38,977 nt of DNA from Acidobacteriota bacterium. GTDB taxonomy: Bacteria > Acidobacteriota > Terriglobia > Terriglobales > Acidobacteriaceae. Shown in pieces: positions 1-8,083 of this stretch. Below the pieces are notes generated by a model, which saw nothing but the letters and a program-made list of their open reading frames with translations, searched no databases and was not told the origin of the DNA. The translations under genes and the position numbers were made by a program. Numbering within the stretch: the stretch's first letter is position 1; each line of letters opens with the position of its first letter. The DNA lies in assembly GCA_021851465.1 (NCBI GenBank), contig JAJZDL010000003.1, positions 1 to 38,977 on the forward strand, read 5' to 3'.

Positions 1-1
1 C

Positions 2-115
2 CGATCTCCGCTCACATCACTCGGATACGCTCTTCTCGACTCCATCCTTTACATCTACCGCCAACAAGCCACCACGACTATTACTGACTTGGTCCCCTTC
101 ACCCAAAGATCGTGA
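2..115 (+). CDS. 3' end of an unrecognised CDS (partial)
   Basis: An open frame enters from the left edge and stops at TGA 113-115, giving 37 residues with a plausible helix-like stretch (LLDSILYIYRQQ) and the end LVPFTQRS. No family is recognisable from so short a piece. It is listed because the frame is open from the very edge and codon use is not obviously random. Base composition here is lower in GC than the rest of the window. It could equally be chance. Confidence 0.3.
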   Translation, partial: RSPLTSLGYALLDSILYIYRQQATTTITDLVPFTQRS

Positions 116-369
116 ACAGGTTCTAAGCAAAGCAAGAGCAAGGACTGGAGATTAGTGGGAGAACGGGGCGGAGGGTTGGGATGAGGCGGAGGTCGTCGGG
201 GTCCTTCGACTCCGCCTCCCGCGATGAGACTGCGGGAGGCTCCGCTCAGGATGACAGATTCAATGCGTGCGCTGCGCTCAGCATGACAGGTTTTATGCCG
301 TCGCTCAGAATGACAGGTGTCGCTGCGATCTGCCTGCCGTCTACTTTCATGCGGCGGCGGGCGGGCGGA
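116..369. other. intergenic region with extragenic repeats
   Basis: No convincing gene. The stretch holds three degenerate copies of a CGCTCAGNATGACAG unit (listed separately) and a short G-rich tract ahead of the HU stop. No terminator with a clear T-run is visible for the HU gene, which ends at its right border. Confidence 0.5.
243..316 (-). repeat. three degenerate TGTCATNCTGAGCG extragenic repeats
   Basis: The 15-mers CGCTCAGGATGACAG (243-257), CGCTCAGCATGACAG (275-289) and CGCTCAGAATGACAG (302-316) differ at one base, with starts 32 and 27 bases apart. On the minus strand they read CTGTCATnCTGAGCG. The same core recurs at 35965-35993, so this is an interspersed element rather than a local coincidence. 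Similar 'TCATTCTGAGCG' extragenic sequences are known to be abundant in several soil bacterial genomes; the function is unknown. Confidence 0.7.
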
Positions 370-717
370 TTACATGGCTGGGGGGTGGTGTGGGTCGATG
401 GGGTTCGTGCCGACGGCGACCCTGGCGACACTCCTGACGCCGTTGGGGTTGACCGAGTCGCGCAGTTCCTTGGAGGGCTTGAAGAAGGGGACGCGTTTGG
501 CGGGGACATCGACGCGCTCGCCGGTCTTGGGGTTGCGCCCGATGCGGGAGTTGCGTTGGCGGGTGCGGAAGCTGCCGAAGCCGCGGATCTCGACTTTGTC
601 GTCGGCCTTCAAGGCTCCAATGACGGACTCGAAGAGGGTGTCTACGATGATCTCTGCGTCGCGGCGGGTGAGGTCGCCGAGGGCGGTCACTTTGTCTACA
701 AGATCGGCTTTCGTCAT
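370..717 (-). CDS. HU/IHF-family DNA-binding protein
   Basis: 115 residues. HU-type dimeric nucleoid protein that bends DNA. The N-terminal helical part (MTKADLVDKV) is followed by the beta-arm region with the family signature: GFGSF at about 47-51 and GRNPKTGE at about 61-68, then VPFFKPSKELRD. The start has an SD-like GGAG about nine bases upstream. Family members are usually 90-100 residues. This one carries a non-conserved tail of roughly 25 residues after ELRDSVN, rich in V, P and H. It is transcribed alone, with a candidate promoter at 763-792. HU versus IHF cannot be told from sequence alone. Confidence 0.93.
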   Translation of the reverse strand: MTKADLVDKVTALGDLTRRDAEIIVDTLFESVIGALKADDKVEIRGFGSFRTRQRNSRIGRNPKTGERVDVPAKRVPFFKPSKELRDSVNPNGVRSVARVAVGTNPIDPHHPPAM

Positions 718-1032
718 CGTGCTGTCTCCTTGGTTCAGGGCGCTTGCTCTAGCTTATCGCTGATTGTAGACGGGATGCGGCAATTTCGTCAGCGTTGAAA
801 AATAATTTGCAGGGTCTTGTTGACTGCGGCTTGCAAAAAATGCGGCACGAACGGTCGATTGTCCGTGCCGGGAGGCCAGTGACGCAAGTGACGACGGCCA
901 AAGGCGGCCAAACTGCCGGCCTGGGCCGAATCTCTGGAGCGAGTCCCGCTCTGGCTTACAAGAGTATCACGCAGTTGAGCCTGGGTGCAGGGCGCGCAGG
1001 GCAGCCCAGGCGTGCGTGCGGGACAGAGCGGC
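718..1032. other. intergenic region upstream of HU
   Basis: Nothing coding is supported. The left part holds the HU ribosome-binding site and a candidate promoter. The right part, behind the stop of the carbinolamine dehydratase gene, contains a short direct repeat (AGTGACGCAAGTGACG near 880-895) and GC-rich inverted segments, but no stem followed by a T-run. Confidence 0.4.
763..792 (-). promoter_or_regulatory. candidate sigma-70-type promoter of the HU gene
   Basis: On the minus strand a CTGACG hexamer (787-792) is followed after 18 bases by TACAAT (763-768). The -10 element lies about 45 bases before the HU start codon. The match to TTGACA/TATAAT is moderate (4/6 and 5/6), so this is a pattern-based suggestion only. 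Confidence 0.4.
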
Positions 1033-1338
1033 TCAGGCGGCAGCGGTGGGGAAGCTGGCACCGATCCGGCGCGCCATCTGGACGTCGCGGGCGGTGATGC
1101 CGCCTGCGTCGTGCGAGACCAGGGCGAGCTTGACGCGGTTGTAGCGGATGTCGATGTCGGGGTGGTGCTGCGCCTCTTCGGCGAGTTGGGCGACGCGGTT
1201 CACCAGGGCGATGGCATCGACGAAGTTGGGCAGCGTCCAGGCGCGGACGAGCCTGCCGTCTTCCAGCGCCCACTCGGGCAGCGCGTCTGTCAGGTCGTGG
1301 AGTTCTTGCTCGGAGAGGGTCTGTTCGCTGGATGGCAT
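1033..1338 (-). CDS. pterin-4a-carbinolamine dehydratase
   Basis: 101 residues, the normal size for this family. It dehydrates 4a-hydroxytetrahydropterin during regeneration of the cofactor of aromatic amino acid hydroxylases. The active-site signature is present as EEAQHHPD at about 54-61, followed by the conserved VKLALVSHDAGGIT segment. The start at 1338 is chosen over longer in-frame options because GGGAGAA sits just upstream and homology begins with the MPSSEQ-like N-terminus. No hydroxylase gene is in the window, so the partner is unknown. It is transcribed away from phoB. Confidence 0.9.
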   Translation of the reverse strand: MPSSEQTLSEQELHDLTDALPEWALEDGRLVRAWTLPNFVDAIALVNRVAQLAEEAQHHPDIDIRYNRVKLALVSHDAGGITARDVQMARRIGASFPTAAA

Positions 1339-1694
1339 TGGGTTCTCCCTTGGGCACAGTTGCAGGCCGATGGCAGGCTGGCGTATGGGGAGCGGCCCGG
1401 ACAATTGCGGGCATCGAGCCGCTTTGTCCAATGGCCGTTGTAGCCGAAGCTCCGCGCGCCCTGCCCCGTGCCAGTGTACGCCGGCAGGTTGCGCTCGGCC
1501 CCACCGACCCATAGAGCGAGAGTGCGATGAATGGGGCAGCGAAGACGATGGGTGGGGCACACGCCTGGAGTCGATGGGGGCCAACGATTCACCGAATGTT
1601 TGCAAAAGAATGCATGGGGGTGGTCTATGCTGGGTTGGGCCGCGCCCCGGGGTTGGGAGTTGGGGCGAGAGGACACCTTGCGAGGGACTGCACA
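1339..1694. other. divergent intergenic region, dehydratase / phoB
   Basis: 356 bases between two outward-facing genes. An open frame continues upstream of the phoB TTG, but its sequence (Gly/Ala/Arg-rich, no receiver-domain similarity) looks like non-coding DNA. Promoters for both genes should lie here. I could not pick a -35/-10 pair with good spacing, and no Pho-box-like repeat is evident. Confidence 0.4.
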
Positions 1695-2399
1695 TTGAGT
1701 CAGACGGTTTTTGTGCTGGAAGACGAGGCGGACATCCTGCGGTTGGTGCAGTTCCATCTGGAGGCGGCGGGGTTCACGGTGCGGCCCTACGCGGCGATGG
1801 GCCAGATTGTGGCGGACGCGGAGCGCGAGCCTCCGGCGCTGTTTCTGTTGGACATCATGGTCCCCGGCGGGGACGGGCTGGATCTGTGCCGCCGGTTGCG
1901 CAAGAACCCGGCGCTGAGCACGGTCCCGATCGTCTTTTTGACGGCGCGGGCCGCGGAGAACGACCGCGTGATGGGGCTGGAGCTGGGCGCGGACGACTAT
2001 ATTACCAAGCCGTTCGGGACGCGCGAGCTGGTGGCGCGGGTGAAGGCGGTGCTGCGGCGCTTCGAGCGGCCCGCGGCCCCTTCGATGGTGAAGTTCGATG
2101 CGGTGGAGATCGACGCACACGCGATGCAGTTGCGCGTGCATGGCGAGCTGGTGACGACGACGGCGACGGAGTTCCGCCTGCTGGACTATCTGGTGCGGCA
2201 TCCGGGGCGCGTCTTCAGCCGCGACCAGTTGCTGGATGCGGTGTGGGGGGACGCGCGGTTTGTCACTCCGCGCTCGGTGGACGTGTATGTGCGGCGGATT
2301 CGCGAGAAGATCGAAGAGGACGCCGAGGAACCGCGCTATCTTAAGACAATGCGCGGAGCGGGCTACCGGTTCGAGATGCCCAAGGCGCAGCAGGCGTAA
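1695..2399 (+). CDS. phoB: PhoB-type response regulator (OmpR family)
   Basis: 234 residues from a TTG start, chosen because GAGGGA lies seven bases upstream and the receiver domain begins immediately (SQTVFVLEDEAD). Receiver domain at 1-120: acidic residues in LEDE, phospho-acceptor D53 (LLDIM), T83 and K105 (TKPFG). Winged-helix DNA-binding domain at about 130-230, ending with the typical KTMRGAGYRFE. Gene order (phoR 18 bases downstream, then pst genes) supports assignment as the phosphate regulator that activates pst on phosphate limitation. Specificity is inferred from context. Confidence 0.93.
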   Translation: MSQTVFVLEDEADILRLVQFHLEAAGFTVRPYAAMGQIVADAEREPPALFLLDIMVPGGDGLDLCRRLRKNPALSTVPIVFLTARAAENDRVMGLELGADDYITKPFGTRELVARVKAVLRRFERPAAPSMVKFDAVEIDAHAMQLRVHGELVTTTATEFRLLDYLVRHPGRVFSRDQLLDAVWGDARFVTPRSVDVYVRRIREKIEEDAEEPRYLKTMRGAGYRFEMPKAQQA

Positions 2400-2417
2400 G
2401 CGCTGGAGCGCGGCGGC

Positions 2418-3845
2418 ATGAGACGAAGTCTTTTCGCGACGATCTTCCTGCGGACGATGCTGGCCTTTGCTGTGCCTGCCGTTGCGGTGGCAGCGCTGGC
2501 TGGGCGCAGGGCCGGCTATGGAGAGGCGATTGCAGCGCTGGCGGTGGGCACCGCGTTTGTAGCTGCGATGGCCTTCGGGGTGTCGCGGCTTGTGCGGCGG
2601 GCGGTGCAGCCGCTGGAGAGGCTGGCGGAGCGGCCTTCGGGCCGGGACCTGGGGATTGACGGTCTGGAACTGCCTCGGTACAGCGAGTTCGATGGACTGG
2701 CGGGAGCGATTGCAAGGGCGTCGGCAAGAGCGCGGAGGACGCTGAGCGCGGTGCAGGCGGAGCGGGGCGATCTGGAGGCCCTGCTGGACTCCATGCAGGA
2801 CGCCGTGGTGGCGGTGGATGCGGCGGGGCGGATCCAGTGGACGAACCAGCAGATGCAGCGGCTGATGACTGGCACATCCGCGCCGAGCGCGGTGCGGGTG
2901 GGACACGCGCTGGTGCAGACGGTGCGCGACCCGGAGGTGCTGGCGTGCGTAAAGGCCGCGCTGGAAGAGCGAGCTGTGTGTGAGCGGAGGACGACGTCGC
3001 TGGCACCGGGGCGGATCTTCGAGGTGAACGCATCGCCGATGCCGGCGGGCGGCGCGGTGGCGGTGTTGCACGATATTACGCGGATCGAAGAGGTGGAGCG
3101 GACGCAGCGCGACTTTGTGGCCAACGTCTCGCACGAGCTGCGCACGCCGTTGACCTCGATCGGCGGGTATGTGGAGACGCTGCTGGACCACGAAGAGGCG
3201 CTGAGCCCGGTGGGGCGTGAGTTTCTTGGGACGATCCTGAAGAATGCGACGCGCATGGGCCGGTTGACGGAGGACCTGCTGACCATGGCGCGTGTGGAGT
3301 CGCAAGAGACCGCGATGCACCCCAGGCCGGTGCGCGCCGACGTGCTGGTTCGGGATGCGGTGGCGGCGATGCGCGGCCTGGTGCAGGACTCCGAGGCGGT
3401 GCTGGAGATCGGCGAGACGACGGGGACGGAGGTCCTTGCGGACACGGATGCGATGGTGCAGGTGCTGGGGAACCTGATCGAGAACGGGATCAAGTACGGG
3501 CAGGCGAAGGGTGAGTCTCAGTGCCGGGTGGTGGTGAGCGCGCGGGAGATCGACCGGCCGGATGCGGGCGGCCCGGAGACGGACGCGCAGGGCGCGGGGG
3601 CCGTCGAGTTCACTGTCCGCGACTTTGGGCCGGGGATCGCCTCCGAGCACCTGATGCGGATCTTCGAGCGGTTCTATCGCGTGGACAAGGCGCGCTCGCG
3701 GAAGTCGGGCGGCACCGGGCTGGGGCTGGCCATCGCGCGGCACATGGTGGAGTTGCAGGGCGGAAGCATCCGCGCGGAGAGCGAGCTGGGCGCGGGGAGC
3801 GCCTTTCTGGTGCGCCTGCCCAGGGCGCGGAACCTCCCGGAATGA
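2418..3845 (+). CDS. phoR: PhoR-type phosphate sensor histidine kinase
   Basis: 475 residues. Two N-terminal membrane segments (about 11-28 and 36-56) are separated by only a few residues, so there is no real periplasmic sensor domain, as in E. coli PhoR. A PAS-like domain (about 118-220, DSMQDAVVAVDAAG) is followed by the HisKA dimerisation helix with phospho-acceptor H239 (VSHELRTPL). The ATPase domain shows the N box (NLIENGIKYG, 352-361), G1 (DFGPG, 402-406) and GGTGLGL (431-437). It starts 18 bases after phoB with GGAG upstream. Sensing probably runs through the Pst transporter and PhoU encoded downstream, as in the known Pho system. Confidence 0.92.
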   Translation: MRRSLFATIFLRTMLAFAVPAVAVAALAGRRAGYGEAIAALAVGTAFVAAMAFGVSRLVRRAVQPLERLAERPSGRDLGIDGLELPRYSEFDGLAGAIARASARARRTLSAVQAERGDLEALLDSMQDAVVAVDAAGRIQWTNQQMQRLMTGTSAPSAVRVGHALVQTVRDPEVLACVKAALEERAVCERRTTSLAPGRIFEVNASPMPAGGAVAVLHDITRIEEVERTQRDFVANVSHELRTPLTSIGGYVETLLDHEEALSPVGREFLGTILKNATRMGRLTEDLLTMARVESQETAMHPRPVRADVLVRDAVAAMRGLVQDSEAVLEIGETTGTEVLADTDAMVQVLGNLIENGIKYGQAKGESQCRVVVSAREIDRPDAGGPETDAQGAGAVEFTVRDFGPGIASEHLMRIFERFYRVDKARSRKSGGTGLGLAIARHMVELQGGSIRAESELGAGSAFLVRLPRARNLPE

Positions 3846-3917
3846 GGCAGTTGCGGAGAACGAGGAGGCCGTGCGATGCGCGATCGATCCGCCGTGCCGA
3901 AGGGGTTTATTTTGCAT

Positions 3918-3944
3918 TTCACTGCGATGTAACCTTCCCGTAAC
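3918..3944 (+). promoter_or_regulatory. Pho-box-like direct repeats upstream of pstS
   Basis: GTAAC occurs at 3929-3933 and again at 3940-3944, exactly 11 bases apart, with a weaker third unit TTCAC at 3918-3922, again 11 bases before. PhoB and PhoP bind tandem half-sites with 11-base periodicity, so the spacing rather than the exact consensus is the main argument. It lies about 97-120 bases before the pstS start, in the phoR-pstS gap. Confidence 0.5.
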
Positions 3945-4040
3945 AATTGGGCCGCACACTGGTTGAGTACACACGAGGATGCGTCTGTGTCTGCGGCTGC
4001 GGTTGCGACGGCCGGGCGCGCCTACTTCGAGGGGGAACCA

Positions 4041-5048
4041 GTGAGACTGAACATAGTTGCAGCAGGTTTGTTGGCGATGGCCGCAGTGGGCGCAAGCGCG
4101 CAGAACATTACGGCGGCAGGAGCCACGTTTCCGTATCCGATCTACAACAAGTGGTTCACGGAATATAACCAACTCCATCCCAATATAAAGATCAACTACC
4201 AGTCGATCGGCTCCGGTGGCGGCATCAAGCAGGTCTCCGAGGGCACTGTGGACTTTGGCGCGAGCGACGGGCCGATGAACGACCAGCAGCTTGCCGAGGC
4301 CAAGGTGAAGGTGATGCACATCCCGACCGTGCTGGGCGCGGACGTTCCGGTGTACAACATCCCCGGCGTGAGCAAGGACCTGAACTTTACGGGCGACGAG
4401 ATTGCGGACATCTACCTGGGCAAGATCACGAAGTGGAACGACGCGCGGCTGGCGAAGGACAATCCGGGGGCGAACCTGCCGGACAGGGCGATTCTGCCGG
4501 TGTATCGCTCGGACGGGAGCGGGACGACATACATCTTTACCGACTATCTGTCGAAGGTCAGCCCGGAGTGGGCGAGCCGGGTTGGCAAGGGGACCTCGGT
4601 GAAGTGGCCGGCGGGGATCGGCGCGAAGGGCAATGAGGGCGTGGCCGGGATGGTGCGGCAGGCCCCGTACTCGTTCGGCTATGTGGAGCTGATCTACGCG
4701 CTGCAGAACAAGATGGCGTACGGCACGGTGCAGAATGCCGCGGGCAAGTACTTGCAGGGGTCTCCGGCGGGCGTGACGGCGGCGGCTGCGGCGGCGGCCA
4801 AGACCATGCCGGCGGACTATCGCGTGTCGATCACGAATGCGCCGGGGGCGGCGTCGTATCCGATATCGAGCTTCACCTGGCTGCTGATCCCGACGCACTT
4901 CAACGACCCGGCGAAGGCCGCGGCGGTGAAGGGCTTTCTGACCTGGATGCTGGACCGTGGCGAGAGCGAGGCGACGAGCATGGGCTACGCGCCGCTGCCA
5001 GCGCAGGTGCAGACGATGGTGCGGCACACCATCGCGACGATCAAGTAA
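4041..5048 (+). CDS. pstS: periplasmic phosphate-binding protein PstS
   Basis: 335 residues from a GTG start preceded by AGGGGG. This start gives a clean signal peptide (MRLNIVAAGLLAMAAVGASA) that a longer in-frame start would bury. Mature protein begins QNITAAGATFPYPIY, with the PstS landmarks IGSGGGIKQ, FGASDGPM and YRSDGSGTTYIFTDYLS, which form the phosphate pocket in the family. It captures phosphate in the periplasm for PstCAB. A strong hairpin after the stop separates it from pstC, and a Pho-box-like repeat lies upstream. Confidence 0.95.
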   Translation: MRLNIVAAGLLAMAAVGASAQNITAAGATFPYPIYNKWFTEYNQLHPNIKINYQSIGSGGGIKQVSEGTVDFGASDGPMNDQQLAEAKVKVMHIPTVLGADVPVYNIPGVSKDLNFTGDEIADIYLGKITKWNDARLAKDNPGANLPDRAILPVYRSDGSGTTYIFTDYLSKVSPEWASRVGKGTSVKWPAGIGAKGNEGVAGMVRQAPYSFGYVELIYALQNKMAYGTVQNAAGKYLQGSPAGVTAAAAAAAKTMPADYRVSITNAPGAASYPISSFTWLLIPTHFNDPAKAAAVKGFLTWMLDRGESEATSMGYAPLPAQVQTMVRHTIATIK

Positions 5049-5054
5049 ACTGTA

Positions 5055-5101
5055 CATGCCGCGCGGACGCTCGGGATTTGCGGACGCGCGGCATGGTTTT
5101 T
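5055..5101 (+). terminator. intrinsic terminator between pstS and pstC
   Basis: An uninterrupted 11-base-pair stem (CATGCCGCGCG at 5055-5065 with CGCGCGGCATG at 5085-5095) encloses a 19-base loop and is followed by GTTTTT. It lies seven bases past the pstS stop. Partial read-through here would give more binding protein than permease, a common arrangement in ABC importer operons. Confidence 0.8.
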
Positions 5102-5257
5102 AGAGCTGGTGCGCGGATGGAGTGCGTTGCGCAAGAGAGCGGGCAACAGCAAGCGCAGATGCGGGGGACCCTTCACTGCCGCAGAATGGCAGTTGATTCT
5201 CCTCTGTAGCAATAGCGAAGATGCCCTAGAATTACGGCTGAACCAAGAAGATGAATT

Positions 5258-6385
5258 GTGACTCCATCGTCCATGTCGCTTGAGAGAGAGCCGGAGCCTT
5301 CGATGCCGCAGACCTCGTCTTCGTCGCAGATGGATTCGGCTGTTGTGTCGCAGGATGCGCCACCGGTCCATGCGCCGGCGATTGCGTCGTTTGTCCCGGA
5401 CGCGGGGCCGACCGCGCAGGATGGGCCGCCTTCGCCGGTTCGCCAGTACCTGAGCACGCGCGGCAACGGCGGCCTGGCGGACAAGACCTTCGCGGCGGCG
5501 ATGCTGGTGTGCGCGCTGAGCATCTTCGTCATCGTGCTCTTCATTCTGACGGTCCTGATTTTGCGGTCGAAGCTGAGCCTGGCGCAGTTCGGGTTCCACT
5601 TCTTTTCCGGTTCGGACTGGGACCCGGTCTCCGGCTCGTTCGGCGCGCTGCCATTCATCTTCGGCACGCTGGCCACGTCGTTGCTGGCGCTGGCGCTGGC
5701 GGTGCCTCTGGCGCTGGGCGTTGCGGTGTTTTTGACCGAGCTTTGCCCGGCGAAGCTGCGCGCGCCGATCTCGTTCCTGACCGAGCTGCTGGCGGCGATT
5801 CCCAGCGTGGTGTACGGTCTGTGGGCGGTCTTTGTGCTGGTGCCGATCATGCGCGACCAGTTGGGGCCGCTGCTGTACCAGTATCTTGGGTGGACGGGGT
5901 TCTTTGAAGGGTACAACTTCGGCGTTGGGCTGCTGACGGCGAGCATCATTCTGGCGATCATGATCCTGCCGATCATCTCGTCGATTGCGCGCGACATCAT
6001 GTTGGCGGTGCCGGTGTCGCAGCGCGAGGCTGTGCTGGCGCTGGGCGCGACGCGTTGGGAGATGATCCGCACCGGCGTGCTGCGCAACGCGCGCATCGGC
6101 ATTGTCGGCGCGGTGATCCTCGGCCTGGGCCGCGCGTTGGGCGAGACCATGGCCGTGACCATGGTGATCGGCAACCACCCCGGCATATCGAAGAGCCTCT
6201 TTGCGCCGGGGTATACGCTGGCCAGCGTGATCGCCAATGAGTTCACCGAGGCGACCGGAGACCTGTACCTGAGCGCGTTGATCGAGATCGGACTGGCCCT
6301 GTTCCTGGTGACGATTGTGGTGAACGCGATTGCGCGCGCACTGGTATGGGCGGTGACGCGCGGCGCTCCGGCGAGGGTGCATTGA
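5258..6385 (+). CDS. pstC: phosphate ABC transporter permease PstC
   Basis: 375 residues, inner-membrane permease of the Pst complex. A hydrophilic Pro/Ala/Asp-rich N-terminal tail of about 75 residues precedes the first membrane segment (AAMLVCALSIFVIVLFILTV); typical PstC is nearer 310-320 residues. The permease core contains further helices and the cytoplasmic EAA-type loop (REAVLALGATRWEMI, with GLGRALGETMA after it). The GTG start at 5258 has AAGAAG upstream; an internal ATG at 5273 is a possible alternative. It is separated from pstA by one base. Confidence 0.93.
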   Translation: MTPSSMSLEREPEPSMPQTSSSSQMDSAVVSQDAPPVHAPAIASFVPDAGPTAQDGPPSPVRQYLSTRGNGGLADKTFAAAMLVCALSIFVIVLFILTVLILRSKLSLAQFGFHFFSGSDWDPVSGSFGALPFIFGTLATSLLALALAVPLALGVAVFLTELCPAKLRAPISFLTELLAAIPSVVYGLWAVFVLVPIMRDQLGPLLYQYLGWTGFFEGYNFGVGLLTASIILAIMILPIISSIARDIMLAVPVSQREAVLALGATRWEMIRTGVLRNARIGIVGAVILGLGRALGETMAVTMVIGNHPGISKSLFAPGYTLASVIANEFTEATGDLYLSALIEIGLALFLVTIVVNAIARALVWAVTRGAPARVH

Positions 6386-6386
6386 G

Positions 6387-7325
6387 ATGAGCACAGACCC
6401 AACTCCGATTGAGGCGCCCGCCGACGATAACGGATTCATGCGCCCGCCCATGGACTTTCAGACGCGGCGGATGCGGTGGAACTCGATGCGGCGGCATGCG
6501 GTGAACCATCTGGTGACGGGGCTTGCGCTGCTGAGCACGCTGCTGGTGATCGCGCCGTTGGTGGCGATCCTGGCGTACCTGATCTACAAGGGCGCAAGCT
6601 CACTGAACATGGCCTTCTTCACGCAGATTCCCGCGCCGGTGGGCGAGCCGGGCGGCGGCATGGCGAATGCCATTCTGGGGTCGGGGATCATTCTCGCACT
6701 GGCCAGTTCGATGGGGATTCCGGTGGGCATCGCGGCGGGCGTGTATCTCGCCGAATATGGGCGCGGCAGGATGCTGGCGATGGCCGTGCGCTTTACCGCG
6801 GACGTGCTGAACGGCGTGCCGTCGATTGTGATGGGCATTGCGATCTATTCGCTGATTGTGATGCGGCAGATGCATTTCTCCGCGTTCTCGGGCGGCGTGG
6901 CGCTGGCAATTATGATGGTGCCGACGATTACACGGACGACCGAGGAGATGCTGGCGACGGTGCCGCACGCGGTGCGCGAGGCGGCACTGGGCCTGGGCGT
7001 GCCCAAGTGGCGGACGGTGGTCTCCGTGAGCCTGCGCACGGCCTCGCCGGGGATCATTACGGGCTGTATGCTGGCCTTTGCGCGGGTGGCGGGCGAGACG
7101 GCGCCGCTGCTGTTTACCGCCTTCGGCAACCAGTTCTGGAGCTATAAGCTGAATGAGCCGATCGCCGCGCTGCCATTGCAGATTTACATCTACGCGATCT
7201 CGCCCTACGACGAGTGGCACAGGCTGGCGTGGGCGGGTTCTCTGGTGTTGATTCTGATGATTATGATGTCGGTGACGCTGGTGCGCATCTATGCAGGGCG
7301 TGGCGCGCTGAAGGGGGCAAGCTAG
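6387..7325 (+). CDS. pstA: phosphate ABC transporter permease PstA
   Basis: 312 residues, second permease subunit. About six membrane segments, the first near 48-70 (LVTGLALLSTLLVIAPLVAI). The ATPase-contact loop REAALGLGVPKWRTVV and following FARVAGETAPLLFTAF are typical of PstA. The start follows the pstC stop by one base, and its own stop overlaps the pstB start, so the permease and ATPase genes are translationally coupled. Confidence 0.94.
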   Translation: MSTDPTPIEAPADDNGFMRPPMDFQTRRMRWNSMRRHAVNHLVTGLALLSTLLVIAPLVAILAYLIYKGASSLNMAFFTQIPAPVGEPGGGMANAILGSGIILALASSMGIPVGIAAGVYLAEYGRGRMLAMAVRFTADVLNGVPSIVMGIAIYSLIVMRQMHFSAFSGGVALAIMMVPTITRTTEEMLATVPHAVREAALGLGVPKWRTVVSVSLRTASPGIITGCMLAFARVAGETAPLLFTAFGNQFWSYKLNEPIAALPLQIYIYAISPYDEWHRLAWAGSLVLILMIMMSVTLVRIYAGRGALKGAS

Positions 7326-8083
7326 TGGGAGTCGGCATCGATGTGGAGCACCTGAACGCGTGGTACGGAGCGACGCACACGCTACAGGACATCAACCTGA
7401 ACATTCCCGCCAACCACGCGACGGCGTTGATTGGGCCTTCGGGTTGCGGGAAGAGCACGTTTGTGCGCTGCCTGAACCGGATGCACGAGACCAACCCGAT
7501 TGCGCGCGCCACCGGCGTGGTGAAGATGGGCGAGATCGACATCTACAAGGACGCCTCGCCGGTGGAGATCCGGCGGCGCGTGGGCATGGTCTTCCAACGG
7601 CCAAACCCGTTCCCTACCATGTCGATCTACGACAATGTGGCGAGCGGGCTGAAGCTGAACGGCTTTCGCAACAAGGCGATTCTGGACGAGACGGTGGAGC
7701 GCAGCCTGAAGGCCGCGGCGCTGTGGGAAGAGGTGAAGGACGAGTTGAAGAAGAAGTCGGGCGCGAGCCTGTCTGGCGGGCAGCAGCAGCGGATGTGCAT
7801 CGCGCGCGCGCTTGCGGTCGATCCCGAGGTGCTGCTGATGGACGAGCCTGCGTCGGCGCTGGATCCGGTCTCGACGTCGAAGATCGAGGACCTGATCTTC
7901 CAGTTGAAGAGCCAGTATACGATTGTGATTGTGACGCACAATATGCAGCAGGCGGCGCGCGTCGCGGAGAACACGGGCTTCTTTTTGAACGGCAAGATGG
8001 TGGAGTTCAACTCGACGCACATGATCTTCACCAACCCGGCGGACAAGCGAACTGAAGACTACATTACGGGGAGGTTCGGCTGA
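7325..8083 (+). CDS. pstB: phosphate ABC transporter ATPase PstB
   Basis: 252 residues from a GTG that shares its G with the pstA stop (TAGTG). Walker A GPSGCGKS (37-44), Q-loop in VFQRPNPFP (89-97), ABC signature LSGGQ (149-153), Walker B LLMDE (170-174) and the switch histidine in IVTHNMQQA are all intact. The VFQRPNPFPTMSIYDNV segment is characteristic of PstB among ABC ATPases. Its stop overlaps the phoU start by one base. Confidence 0.96.
   Translation: MGVGIDVEHLNAWYGATHTLQDINLNIPANHATALIGPSGCGKSTFVRCLNRMHETNPIARATGVVKMGEIDIYKDASPVEIRRRVGMVFQRPNPFPTMSIYDNVASGLKLNGFRNKAILDETVERSLKAAALWEEVKDELKKKSGASLSGGQQQRMCIARALAVDPEVLLMDEPASALDPVSTSKIEDLIFQLKSQYTIVIVTHNMQQAARVAENTGFFLNGKMVEFNSTHMIFTNPADKRTEDYITGRFG

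Noticed and set aside
1290..5057. Very long open frame antisense to the phoBR-pstS genes
   Set aside because: It is rich in Arg, His and Pro, has no domain, and mirrors well-identified genes in high-GC DNA, so it is a composition shadow.
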